Below, one piece after another: positions 1 to 7,662 of a stretch of 24,193 bases of DNA. Source of the DNA: an uncultured Bacillaceae bacterium (GTDB taxonomy: Bacteria > Bacillota > Bacilli > Bacillales > Cytobacillaceae); contig CALKIU010000109.1 in assembly GCA_937995745.1 (NCBI GenBank), positions 1 through 24,193 on the forward strand. The letters run 5' to 3'. Each line of letters begins with the position of its first letter. Position 1 is the first letter of the stretch. Under the pieces are notes generated by a model that had not been told where the DNA came from, made no database searches, and was given only the letters and a program-made list of their open reading frames with translations. The position numbers and the translations under genes were made by a program.

Positions 1-807
1 GTGGATTCCATGCATCAGCCGCTTGACCGGGAACGTTCGGAAAAACGTTCCGACGACATAAACTTCGGCAAAAGAGATCCGTTCTCCGTACTCCTTTTGG
101 GCGTTGACGAACGCCAAGGCGACAAAGGCCGCTCGGATACGATGATAGTGTTAACGGTCAATCCGAAAAAGGAATCCATCAAAATGTTGAGCATTCCCCG
201 CGACACGCGAACGGAAATTGTCGGCCGGGGCACCGTCGACAAAATTAACCACGCCTATGCTTTCGGCGGGGAAAAAATGGCCATTGATTCAGTGGAAAAT
301 TTCCTTGATATTCCAATTGATCACTACGGAAGAATAAACATGGAAGGATTCAAAGACCTTGTCGACGCTGTCGGCGGAATCACCGTGCAGAATGATTTTG
401 AATTTAAACAAGATGGATATACGTTCCAAAAAGGGTTAATCTATTTGGACGGTGATAAAGCCCTCTCTTATGTCCGGATGAGAAAGGCAGACCCGCGCGG
501 CGATTTCGGGCGCCAGGAAAGACAGCGGAAAGTGATTCAAGGCGTCATCAACAAAGGGTTAAGCATCAGTTCCATTACCCGGTTTGACAATATTCTTGAC
601 GCTTTGGGCAGCAATGTGAGAACCGATTTAACTTTCTCGGAAATGATGGACATACAAAAAAATTACCGGGCAGCCACCCGCAATATTGAGCAAATGGAGA
701 TTTCCGGAAAAGGGCAAATGATAAACGGCATTTACTATTACATCGTTTCTGATGCGGAAAAACAGCGAATCCAAAACGAATTAAAAGAACATCTGGAAAT
801 TATATAG
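1..807 (+). CDS. LCP (LytR-CpsA-Psr) family cell-wall ligase, 5'-truncated by window edge
   Basis: LCP enzymes sit on the outer face of the membrane and transfer undecaprenyl-linked polymers such as wall teichoic acid onto peptidoglycan. Visible family marks are a conserved Asp/Arg segment at residues 36-49 (GVDERQGDKGRSDT), SIPRDT near 66-71, KINHAYAFGG near 81-90, and the Arg-rich motif around GRQERQRKVI near 169-178. The reading frame is open at base 1, and the N-terminal cytoplasmic tail and transmembrane anchor expected for the family (about 300 residues, TagU/LytR-like) are missing. The GTG at base 1 is therefore probably internal and the true start lies upstream of the window. A terminator follows directly. 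The specific paralogue (TagT, TagU or TagV) cannot be told. Confidence 0.9.
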   Translation: MDSMHQPLDRERSEKRSDDINFGKRDPFSVLLLGVDERQGDKGRSDTMIVLTVNPKKESIKMLSIPRDTRTEIVGRGTVDKINHAYAFGGEKMAIDSVENFLDIPIDHYGRINMEGFKDLVDAVGGITVQNDFEFKQDGYTFQKGLIYLDGDKALSYVRMRKADPRGDFGRQERQRKVIQGVINKGLSISSITRFDNILDALGSNVRTDLTFSEMMDIQKNYRAATRNIEQMEISGKGQMINGIYYYIVSDAEKQRIQNELKEHLEII

Positions 808-818
808 CTTTTCATTTG

Positions 819-853
819 GCAGGGACTGCATATCGGCAGCCCCTGCTTTTTTT
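819..853 (+). terminator. Rho-independent terminator after the LCP gene
   Basis: An 11-base stem (819-829 with 836-846, one A:C mismatch) has a 6-base loop and is followed by seven T residues at 847-853. It begins 12 bases after the stop codon. Confidence 0.85.
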
Positions 854-1412
854 GTTCTTCTTATTGCTTTATATTCCCTTTCGATTAGCCGGCCGGCGAC
901 TATGCGCTGTATGCATCTCCTTAAACAAACAAAGGAAATAGACCGGACACTGCCCAAAAGAGCTTTTCGGCTTAATCCTTCCAAAAGCCATTGACAAAAC
1001 CAAGTGAATATTTCCAAAAATTTTCGTTTTTCTGTCCATCCTTGTCAAAAAATTCTCGGCATTCCATGGTAAAATATGCATAAGGACAATTTTGTCTTTA
1101 CGGAAAATAGTGAATTCGTTCAATATTTCTAAACAATTCTTCCGACAACCGTTTTATGTAAGTTATGGCCCTTGGCGGCGTCCTCCCGGTAGGATGCTTT
1201 GCCGCTTCGGCATCCATTTGTCTCTTGGATTTTAACACCCTTTTATAAACTTAAAACAAAACCGCTTCTGTTCTATTGATTTTTTATCCCCTCATTGGTG
1301 CGAATGTTATGGTGCATCTTCTCTCCGAAACTTATCGGCAGTCACGCAAAACAATGAAAACCGGGCGCCGCTTGCCGCTCTGAAATTATACAGATTGGAG
1401 TGTTCGTCTTTT
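854..1412 (+). other. Long gene-free leader upstream of the aldehyde dehydrogenase
   Basis: I find no convincing gene here. An extended -10 (TG-N-TAAAAT, 1067-1075) could start a transcript near 1082, which would leave a leader of about 330 bases before the ATG at 1413. Within it, 1191-1212 can form a hairpin (GGATGC paired with GCATCC, or alternatively TGCCG-CTT-CGGCA), preceded by a G/C-rich stretch at 1167-1190. I compared it from memory with common riboswitch consensus sequences (TPP, SAM, c-di-GMP-I, fluoride, T-box) and found no match. Confidence 0.3.
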
Positions 1413-2855
1413 ATGAAAACTTACCTCCTGTTTTATAACGGTGAATGGCAGCAACCCCTATCCGGCGAATTTTATGAAATCATCAGCCCGACTACGGGAG
1501 AACCGGTGTCAAAAGCCGCTTACGGCAATGAAAAAGATGCGAAAAAAGCCGTTGACTCCGCAGCTGCCGCCTTTAAAAAATGGGCAAGCCTGCCGGCAAA
1601 AGAAAGAGCCGCTTTTTTAATCAAAACAGCGCAATTAATGAGGGAAAACTCAGAAGATTTAGCCAGGACCATATCCATTGAAATGGGAAAACCGATCAAA
1701 GAGGCGCGTGGAGAAGTGGAGATTGCCGCCGAATACCTGGAGTGGAACGGCGAAGAAGCGAAGCGCATTTACGGGGAAACGATTCCCGCTTCCGTATCGA
1801 ACAAACGGCTGACGGTCATCCGCCAACCGGTCGGACCTGTGGCAGCCATTTTGCCCTGGAACTTCCCCATATCCATGGTGACAAGAAAAATCGGTCCCGC
1901 CCTTGCTGCAGGATGCACGGTTGTCGTAAAACCGGCCGGACAGACTCCCGGTTGTGCAGCAAAACTGGTTGACCTTTTGAAAGAAGCAGGCATACCAAAT
2001 GGAGTCGTTAACCTGGTAACGGGGGATTCGGAGAAAATCGCCGATGCTTTGCTTTATGACAGAAGGATTAAAAAGGTGACCTTTACAGGTTCCACCTATG
2101 TCGGAAAAATACTGCTCCGCAAAGCAGCCGGGCAAATCAAACGGGTTTCCCTCGAATTGGGAGGCCATGCCCCGTTTATCGTTTTTGAAGACGCCGATCT
2201 GGAAGCAGCCGCGGAGGGAGTCATTGCCAGCAAATTCCGCAATACAGGACAAACATGCATTTGTACAAACCGGGTTTATGTGCAATATTCCGTCATGGAA
2301 GCCTTTTTGAGGATATTAAAAGAAAAAACGGAAGCTTTGCGGATCGGGGACAGCCTCGATGAAAACACAGAAATCAGCGCTTTGGTAAACAAAGCGGCCA
2401 TTAAAAAAGTGCAGAAACATGTATATGATGCCATCGAAAAAGGAGCCCGCCTTGTGACGGGGGGAGAAAAATGCACCGTCCCCGGATTTGAAAAAGGAAA
2501 CTTTTATAAACCGACCATCCTGGCCGATGTTGATGAACGCATGCTCGTTGCCCGCGAGGAAACATTCGGTCCGGTGGCGCCGGTAATCGGCTTTGACACT
2601 GAAGAGGAAGTCATTGAAAAAGCCAACCGGACAAATTACGGACTGGCCGCCTATTTTTACACAAAAGACTTGGCCCGCGCCTACCGCGTCTCTGAGGCGC
2701 TCGAATACGGAATCGTCGGCATCAACGATCCCGTGCCGACAACCGTGCAGGCGCCGTTCGGCGGAATGAAGGAAAGCGGATTGGGCCGGGAAGGCGGCTA
2801 TTACGGCGTCGAAGAATTTCTGGAAATCAAATTCATCTCCACCGGTTTGTATTAA
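1413..2855 (+). CDS. gabD: NAD(P)-dependent aldehyde dehydrogenase, succinate-semialdehyde dehydrogenase-like
   Basis: A cytosolic enzyme that oxidises an aldehyde to the acid; the closest resemblance is to GabD-type succinate-semialdehyde dehydrogenases, the last step of the GABA shunt. The 480-residue length is normal. The oxyanion Asn lies in PWNFP (about N150), the general base Glu in LELGGHAPF (about E248), and the nucleophile in GQTCICTN (about C282). The nearby second Cys and the C-terminal stretch APFGGMKESGLGREGG are typical of the GabD/SSADH branch. The ATG at 1413 is preferred over an in-frame TTG at 1395 because a GGAG at 1397-1400 lies 12 bases upstream of it. The gene is monocistronic with its own terminator. 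Exact substrate is inferred; it could be another aliphatic or glutarate semialdehyde dehydrogenase. Confidence 0.85.
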   Translation: MKTYLLFYNGEWQQPLSGEFYEIISPTTGEPVSKAAYGNEKDAKKAVDSAAAAFKKWASLPAKERAAFLIKTAQLMRENSEDLARTISIEMGKPIKEARGEVEIAAEYLEWNGEEAKRIYGETIPASVSNKRLTVIRQPVGPVAAILPWNFPISMVTRKIGPALAAGCTVVVKPAGQTPGCAAKLVDLLKEAGIPNGVVNLVTGDSEKIADALLYDRRIKKVTFTGSTYVGKILLRKAAGQIKRVSLELGGHAPFIVFEDADLEAAAEGVIASKFRNTGQTCICTNRVYVQYSVMEAFLRILKEKTEALRIGDSLDENTEISALVNKAAIKKVQKHVYDAIEKGARLVTGGEKCTVPGFEKGNFYKPTILADVDERMLVAREETFGPVAPVIGFDTEEEVIEKANRTNYGLAAYFYTKDLARAYRVSEALEYGIVGINDPVPTTVQAPFGGMKESGLGREGGYYGVEEFLEIKFISTGLY

Positions 2856-2973
2856 TCATCCAAAAGGCAGGGGAACGGTGCAGACCGGGTTGGATGTCAT
2901 CCGGAAAAAATCCCAGGTTCCGCGCCCGGATAAAACGAAACAACGACAACCAATTATCGCCGCAACCGCAAAC

Positions 2974-3008
2974 GGTGCCGGAAAACAAAACTCCGGCACC
3001 GCTTTTTT
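2974..3008 (+). terminator. Rho-independent terminator after gabD
   Basis: A perfect stem of about ten bases (CGGTGCCGGA with TCCGGCACCG, 2973-2982 and 2992-3001) is followed by a T run at 3003-3008. It lies about 115 bases past the gabD stop. Confidence 0.85.
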
Positions 3009-3159
3009 GTCAATATACCCGATGCGTCCTGCAGGGTTTTGCGCACTTCCCGCCGTTGTGGGGATACCAACATTTTTGGCAAAATTGCCAACCGCCGGGA
3101 CCATTTCCAGACTGCTGATTCATCGGTTTTCTTCCCGAAATGTCGTCTTCTGTATACCA

Positions 3160-3200
3160 GATAAAATGGCGGCTTTTCTAAAGATAAAATAGCCGCTTTT
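3160..3200 (+). repeat. Imperfect 18-base tandem repeat that also forms a hairpin
   Basis: The block GATAAAATGGCGGCTTTT (3160-3177) recurs at 3183-3200 with two changes. Because GCGGCT pairs with AGCCGC, the same bases can fold into a six-base stem with a T-rich tail. The rest of 3009-3315 shows no gene. The hairpin could be a weak terminator in either direction. Confidence 0.4.
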
Positions 3201-3315
3201 ATAAAAAGAAAGAAGGCAGTAAAATGATTCCGTTTTCCATTAACCTATAGAAGGCCGGGGCGCTTCATACGGCAAATTGTTCATCGCTGCACCGGCTTCA
3301 CGACAAACGACGGTT

Positions 3316-3357
3316 TGTGACGTTTATCACTTACTTCATCGGCCAATGGTTTATAAT
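3316..3357 (+). promoter_or_regulatory. Fnr-type box at class II position with a TATAAT -10
   Basis: TGTGACGTTTATCACT at 3316-3331 fits the Bacillus Fnr consensus TGTGA-N6-TCACT exactly. A perfect TATAAT follows at 3352-3357 and no good -35 is seen. With a start near 3364 the box centre falls about 40.5 bases upstream, the position used by Fnr as an activator. The next gene begins at 3435. Fnr control is an inference from sequence. Confidence 0.6.
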
Positions 3358-3434
3358 GCACCTAAGAAAACTTTCCGGAGATATCGGGAAACAAAACTTT
3401 GGCACGGGAAAACATAATTGCAGAGGTGGAAACC

Positions 3435-3737
3435 ATGAAGGAAAAGAATTGGTCGATTTCTTTTGAAACGGAAGACTACGAAAACAACCGGGAGCGGCTC
3501 ATTCAGGAAGCCATCGACGCCGTGAGAAACACGGCGCCGGGCTATTTTGTCAATGTTGTCACCCCGGCAAGCCTGGGGCATCCGGACGACTTTTTGGCAA
3601 AGGCCCTTCAGAAACAATTCGGAAGCGCCATTGCCTCGAAATTTATAGGTGAGTGCAGCTGCGGAGGCTATGTATTGCGCGTCTGGAAAAACGAGCCGGA
3701 AAATGAAAGCCGACTGCGGAAAAGAAGCGCCCCTTGA
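3435..3737 (+). CDS. Small CSCGG-motif protein, candidate radical-SAM-modified RiPP precursor (CGCGG-like family)
   Basis: A 100-residue soluble protein with an acidic N-terminal half, a middle segment GYFVNVVTPASLGHPDDFLA (about 36-55), and a Cys-Gly motif GECSCGGYVLRVW (about 72-84) with cysteines at 74 and 76. From memory this architecture matches the small 'CGCGG family' annotated as putative radical-SAM-modified peptides in Bacilli and haloarchaea; here Ser replaces the first Gly of the motif. The ATG at 3435 has a fitting AGAGGTGG site ending 4 bases upstream, so upstream in-frame starts are unlikely. The upstream promoter carries an Fnr-type box, which would suit oxygen-sensitive chemistry. 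No radical SAM gene lies in the window. The C-terminal tail after W84 is basic and poorly conserved in look. The family assignment is moderate, and the modification itself is not shown here. Confidence 0.65.
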   Translation: MKEKNWSISFETEDYENNRERLIQEAIDAVRNTAPGYFVNVVTPASLGHPDDFLAKALQKQFGSAIASKFIGECSCGGYVLRVWKNEPENESRLRKRSAP

Positions 3738-3860
3738 CCGAAAGCCGCCATGTTCCGAATGTTTTCAAAAAACATTTTCCCTGCATTCCATAAAACCGTT
3801 TATGTACCGGGAGATTTGCGGCCAACAAGGAAAGTTCTTCGGGCGTCTTCTTTTTCACAT

Positions 3861-3897
3861 GGCCATTGCCGGCCCGCCGTGCGTTGGCCCTTTTTTT
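3861..3897 (+). terminator. Possible terminator after the CSCGG gene
   Basis: GGCCA (3861-3865) pairs with TGGCC (3885-3889) around a G/C-rich interior, followed by a run of seven T (3891-3897). The stem is short, so the call rests mainly on the T tract and the position between convergent genes. Confidence 0.4.
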
Positions 3898-3919
3898 CCA
3901 ATAAAAGGGCTTGCTTATG

Positions 3920-3940
3920 CTTTCCCCACGACGGGGAAAG
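3920..3940 (-). terminator. Stem-loop downstream of the methyltransferase gene
   Basis: CTTTCCCC (3920-3927) pairs perfectly with GGGGAAAG (3933-3940) over a 5-base loop. It lies about 40 bases beyond the minus-strand stop. On the minus strand no compact T run follows, so it may act as a 3'-end stabiliser rather than a strong terminator. Confidence 0.3.
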
Positions 3941-3978
3941 TGCCGCTTATTTTTCGCAAACCTTTGTCCGGATGGCCG

Positions 3979-4575
3979 CTATTCGTTCACACTTTCAATG
4001 ACGAGAAACAGTCCCTTGGCGTAAGACTTCACCCGTTTTACGGATAAACCGGCTTCTTTTACGACAGCCAAGGTGTCTCTGTTCAGTTGACAGCCGCCGG
4101 TCATTCTTCTCCATACAGGATTGAGAACATCTTGCGCTTTTCCCAGAAAAGGCTGTTCCATGCGCACATGTTCGAATAACAACACAGGCGCCCCGGGTTT
4201 GCTCACCCGCCGCACTTCCCGCATTGCCTGGAGCGGATCGGGAATCGAGCAAAAAACCAACGTAGCGACAACGGAATCAAAAGTTTGGTCGGGAAAAGCG
4301 ATTTTCTCGGCAGATTGTTGGTGCAAATAGATGGGAACCGGTGACAGCCGGCGCCGTTTTTCCGATTTTTCTATCATCCGTTCATCGGGTTCAATCGCGT
4401 CCACCCGTTCGACCATTCCTTTTTGATAAAAAGAAAAATTGACTCCCGTTCCCGAGCCGATTTCAAGAACTCTTCCCCGCAAATTTTGGAATAATTCTTT
4501 TCTAATCTGTTTGAATGATAATGTTTCCAGCGGCGACATGATGAGATCATAAAAAGCAGGAAACCACGAAGCCAC
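3979..4575 (-). CDS. Class I SAM-dependent methyltransferase
   Basis: A predicted cytosolic methyl transferase of about 198 residues. Motif I is RVLEIGSGTGVNFSFY (about residues 34-49), followed by an acidic residue at DAIEPDERM and the post-motif segment FDSVVATLVFCSIPDP, typical of Methyltransf_11-type folds. It most resembles phospholipid- or METTL7-like methyltransferases that open with W-F-x-x-x-Y-D; the substrate is unknown. The longest frame begins with a TTG at 4623, but a clear GGGGAGG site lies seven bases before the GTG at 4575. That start also gives the usual family N-terminus (ASWFPAFYD), so I use it. The neighbouring minus-strand gene at 4874 is about 300 bases away, so co-transcription is uncertain. 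Confidence 0.85.
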   Translation of the reverse strand: MASWFPAFYDLIMSPLETLSFKQIRKELFQNLRGRVLEIGSGTGVNFSFYQKGMVERVDAIEPDERMIEKSEKRRRLSPVPIYLHQQSAEKIAFPDQTFDSVVATLVFCSIPDPLQAMREVRRVSKPGAPVLLFEHVRMEQPFLGKAQDVLNPVWRRMTGGCQLNRDTLAVVKEAGLSVKRVKSYAKGLFLVIESVNE

Positions 4576-4649
4576 TCCTCTTCCTCCCCTGTCAAACCTC
4601 AATTTCCTTGTATTGTACATCAACGGGAGCGGCGCTTGCCAATAAACTG

Positions 4650-4667
4650 CTTAAACGATTGTTTAAG
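4650..4667. promoter_or_regulatory. Perfect inverted repeat, operator-like
   Basis: CTTAAAC-GATT-GTTTAAG is a perfect 7-base inverted repeat with a 4-base centre, about 75 bases upstream of the methyltransferase start. The size and AT-rich arms fit a TetR-family operator, but no regulator gene is adjacent and no firm promoter is seen. Confidence 0.3.
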
Positions 4668-4873
4668 GGGAGAAAAAGGGCATTTGCTGCAGCGGGCTGA
4701 AGGATCGGCCCGGACAGATGGACGGCGGACAAGAAAAGACAAAGCGCCGCAGCCGGGCGGGTGCATTCGCTTTCCCGGGGCAGCGCGTATCCATAAGCAG
4801 TGACACAATTCTTACAGAAAATACGGCCAAAACTGGACAACATATCCCGGGGCTTCACAAAACGGTTTGCGCT

Positions 4874-5341
4874 TCATTTTTTATAATCCCAAAGAATTTT
4901 CCACTCACCTTCCTCTTTGACGGCAAACACATCTTGCTGAATGTTGAAATTGCCGTATTTCCCCTTATACACCATCGTGACGGGCACCTTATATACATCC
5001 TCCAGCGGTTCGGCCTCGCCGGTCATTTTCCACCGGTCCATTTTCTCCGCATCCCCGAGAACAACATCAAACGTGTCCACACCGAAATGATTCAAAAAAA
5101 CGTGGGCGCGGTCCTGTATGTAATGCCCTTTGGAAAAGCGTTCCTGCATGAGCGGATGGAACATGTCCCACGATTCGGAAAAATTCCCTTTCTGTTCATA
5201 TTGGTAAAACTTGCGGACAGCCTCTTCCGCTTTCTTTTCCCCGTCCGGAACAAGCCGGGAAATCAGGGCGGCGAAAAGAACGAGACAGGCCAGCACAGTC
5301 CCTGCGGCGATGAGCATTTTGCGCCGTCTATATTGGTACAT
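4874..5341 (-). CDS. Small membrane-anchored protein with an NTF2-like extracellular domain, function unknown
   Basis: 155 residues. A basic start (MYQYRRRK) is followed by one hydrophobic segment (about 9-29), so the protein is likely anchored with its C-terminus outside. The exported part (about 30-155) has the alternating pattern of a small NTF2/DUF4878-like fold: an Ala/Glu-rich helix (EKKAEEAVRKFYQYEQKG), a 'SWDMFHPLMQERFSKG' helix, and C-terminal strands ending GEWKILWDYKK, a common ending of such lipoprotein-like domains. No lipobox Cys is present. AAGGAG lies 8 bases before the ATG on the minus strand. I do not recognise a specific family or role. Confidence 0.75.
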   Translation of the reverse strand: MYQYRRRKMLIAAGTVLACLVLFAALISRLVPDGEKKAEEAVRKFYQYEQKGNFSESWDMFHPLMQERFSKGHYIQDRAHVFLNHFGVDTFDVVLGDAEKMDRWKMTGEAEPLEDVYKVPVTMVYKGKYGNFNIQQDVFAVKEEGEWKILWDYKK

Positions 5342-5715
5342 AAAAAATACTCCTTTTTATACAAGCTATCATCATACATATTCGCTGCCGCAGTAAAATA
5401 TCAATTTAAATTAAGGGAAAAGAGCCGATAAAATGCCAAAATAAAGATGAAAAAAGCTTTCTTGAAGATGCGGATTTTCAGCGGCCGCTTTTACCAATGA
5501 AAAACGGCAATTTCCCGTCCGTTTGAAACTTTCGCCCGCCTGTTTTCGTATGAATGATTAACATGCCGCCAAAAACGCCCCGACGTTTTTGAACCTGTCA
5601 AATGAACGCTGATGTCCGCTGTCCGCAACAAAGGCATCCCTCACCGGTGACGGACATGTCCAATCTTGTCTGGAAATTTTTCCTATTAATCTCCAACTGC
5701 AAAGGTGGTGAAGCG
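5342..5715 (+). other. Gene-free region between divergent genes
   Basis: No gene of useful length. It must hold the promoters of the divergent genes at 5341 (minus) and 5716 (plus). A GCCGATAA element at 5424-5431 resembles a SigD -10 but lacks a proper TAAA at the right spacing (TTTA instead), so it is only noted. I identify no clear SigA promoter. Confidence 0.4.
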
Positions 5716-7455
5716 ATGAAAGAGAAAGTCAAATTTGTGGCGGGATGTTTGTTCGTATTGATAGCTGTCTTATTCCTTTTCCCGGGACAGGTTTCAGCCT
5801 TGGATTTTACCATTAAGGATGTAAGAATCGAGGCCCGGCTCCTTGAAAACGGGGACGCCAAAGTGAAAGAAACATTCACTTACAGTTTTGAAGACGATTT
5901 TAACGGGATTACCCGCACTTTGATTCCAAAAGAGGGCAGCAAGATAACCGGCTTGAAGGCCTCGGAAAAAGGCAAGAACTTAAGAGTGGAAAAAGAAGGA
6001 GATACGTATTACATTCACCGCAAAGGTTCCGAAGAAACGGTGGTTATTGACATTTTTTACTCTATTGAAAATGCCGTGCAAGTATATGAGGATGTGGGCG
6101 ATTTTTACTGGCCGTTTTTTGACAAACGGAATGAATCCGATTATGAAAACTTCACCGTAACCGTCTATCCGCCCGCTGAAACAGATGATGTCATCGCTTA
6201 TGGAACCGATGAGGCTTTTCAAACGGAGACAGTTCAGGCAGACGGTTCCGTCTTGTTCGAATTGGGTGAGGTGCCTGCGGGAACGAACGGGGATATCCGC
6301 GTCGCCTATGACAGCGCCCTCTTCCCTGCCGCCGAAAAAATGACGCAAACAATGAAAGAAGAAATTTTAACGGCAAAGGAAGAACTCCTTGAAGAAGCGG
6401 CAGAATATGAAGAGACGAAAGAGTTGCTGAAAGTTGCCGGCAATATGATCATCCCCGCGATTTTTTTGCTGGCTGTTTTGCTGATTGCCTTTGAACTCGT
6501 GAATAGAAGCCGGAAGAAGAAAGCAGCTATGCGCAATCTGCCGGGCCGCTTTTTCGTACCGGAAGAAAAAATGTCCCTTCCGGCAACGATCTATTTCACG
6601 CACAGCCCGAATTTGTCCGGGGATGCATTGGCGGCGGCGTTTCTCGATTCCGTCCGCCGCGGGATTGTCAAACGGGTCGGCGGTGACCGTTTCCGTTTGG
6701 CCGGTCCGACCGGACATCTGCCCAAACATGAACAGCAGCTGTTGAAGTTTTTGTTTGAATCGGCGGGAGAAAACGGCGAATTCAGTTTTGCCGATTTAAA
6801 AGCCTATATGAAAAACAAAACGAACCACAAAACCTTTTACGAAATGAAATTGGATTGGCAGAATGCGGTGAAACAAGAAGTGATGGCAAGAGGAGTTTAT
6901 GAAAAGAAAACAGTCATCCGGCTCATTATGGCGCTGACAATCGCTTTCGTGCTGCTGCCTTTTCTCATCGCGTTCCCGATGTATGATTTAGCGGCTTTGT
7001 TCATTGCCACATTGGCTTTGATTTTGCTCCTCGGCGGGATGGCCTTGTTTTACCGGCCGAGAAGCCTCCTGGGGTGGACCATTTTTTACGAATGGACGCA
7101 GTTAAAAGAACATCTCGAAGACTTGTCCAAAAATACGTGGAAAGCTTTGCCGGAATACAAACAAATGCTCGTTTATTTGTACGCCCTCGGCACAAATAAC
7201 GACCGCTTTGTCGAGAACAAAGATTTGAAAGATTTGTTTGAAATACCGGCTTCACAAGCCAAATCGCCCGGGTCCGCTTTTTCCGAAAGCACGGACGCAG
7301 CCGCCTTCTACTATTTCGGACCGATAGCTGCCGCCAGTTTTCTCAATGCGGAAAGCGCCGCCGAAAACACCCTGAAAACGTCAGGTTCATCATCGCCGGG
7401 CTCATTCGGCGGAGGAGGCGTCGGCGGGGGCGGCGGAGGTTCCGGAGCGTTTTAA
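5716..7455 (+). CDS. DUF2207-domain membrane protein with Gly-rich C-terminus
   Basis: 579 residues. A signal peptide (about 1-28, ending FPGQVSA) precedes an exported beta-rich domain that starts LDFTIKDVRIEARLLENGDAKVKETFTYSF, the typical opening of DUF2207 proteins. A transmembrane helix lies near 244-263, followed by a basic stop (NRSRKKK), a cytosolic region with a winged-helix look (PATIYFTHSPNLSGDALAAAFLD), two hydrophobic segments around 400-447, and a low-complexity tail of Gly/Ser (about 555-579) ending GSGAF. The family is widespread in Firmicutes and its function is not established. An AAAGGTGGTG site sits 6 bases before the ATG at 5716; the longer frame from 5602 lacks one. It ends at a bidirectional terminator shared with the next gene. 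Confidence 0.85.
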   Translation: MKEKVKFVAGCLFVLIAVLFLFPGQVSALDFTIKDVRIEARLLENGDAKVKETFTYSFEDDFNGITRTLIPKEGSKITGLKASEKGKNLRVEKEGDTYYIHRKGSEETVVIDIFYSIENAVQVYEDVGDFYWPFFDKRNESDYENFTVTVYPPAETDDVIAYGTDEAFQTETVQADGSVLFELGEVPAGTNGDIRVAYDSALFPAAEKMTQTMKEEILTAKEELLEEAAEYEETKELLKVAGNMIIPAIFLLAVLLIAFELVNRSRKKKAAMRNLPGRFFVPEEKMSLPATIYFTHSPNLSGDALAAAFLDSVRRGIVKRVGGDRFRLAGPTGHLPKHEQQLLKFLFESAGENGEFSFADLKAYMKNKTNHKTFYEMKLDWQNAVKQEVMARGVYEKKTVIRLIMALTIAFVLLPFLIAFPMYDLAALFIATLALILLLGGMALFYRPRSLLGWTIFYEWTQLKEHLEDLSKNTWKALPEYKQMLVYLYALGTNNDRFVENKDLKDLFEIPASQAKSPGSAFSESTDAAAFYYFGPIAAASFLNAESAAENTLKTSGSSSPGSFGGGGVGGGGGGSGAF

Positions 7456-7514
7456 ACAAACCATTTTTTAAAGGAATTTTTGGAACTGGTGACGGCAACG
7501 AAATGGGGACAAAA

Positions 7515-7583
7515 AGGGCTTTCCGGACTAAAGCGGCTTTCATTGAGAAAGCGCATATGCCGGAAAGCCCTCCTTTATTTTTA
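7515..7583. terminator. Bidirectional terminator between convergent genes
   Basis: AGGGCTTTCCGG (7515-7526) pairs perfectly with CCGGAAAGCCCT (7560-7571). The loop holds a second hairpin (GCTTTC/GAAAGC). T-rich tracts follow on the plus strand (CCTTTATTTTT) and on the minus strand (CCCTTTTTG), so it can stop both the DUF2207 gene and the transporter gene. Confidence 0.8.
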
Positions 7584-7662
7584 AACACCGAAAGTTCAAA
7601 AAAACGATGTTTCTGCCCGCGCCGTTCCCGCCCATTGCGGGCTTCAGGAAAGCTCCTTTTGC

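Noticed and set aside
1042..1075. Standard SigA promoter (TTGTCA with TAAAAT)
   Set aside because: The spacing is 22 bases, too long. Only the extended -10 reading was kept.
1659..2285. 208-codon minus-strand frame within gabD
   Set aside because: It is antisense to a conserved enzyme and has no motif or start site.
2878..3192. 104-codon frame after gabD
   Set aside because: It crosses the gabD terminator, and its composition looks like translated intergenic DNA.
4718..5431. 237-codon plus-strand frame opposite the small membrane protein
   Set aside because: It covers the real minus-strand gene and its promoter region, shows no domain pattern, and lacks a ribosome site.
5405..5431. SigD-like element upstream of the DUF2207 gene
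   Set aside because: The GCCGATAA -10 is good, but at 15-base spacing the -35 is TTTA rather than TAAA, and the gene is about 285 bases away.
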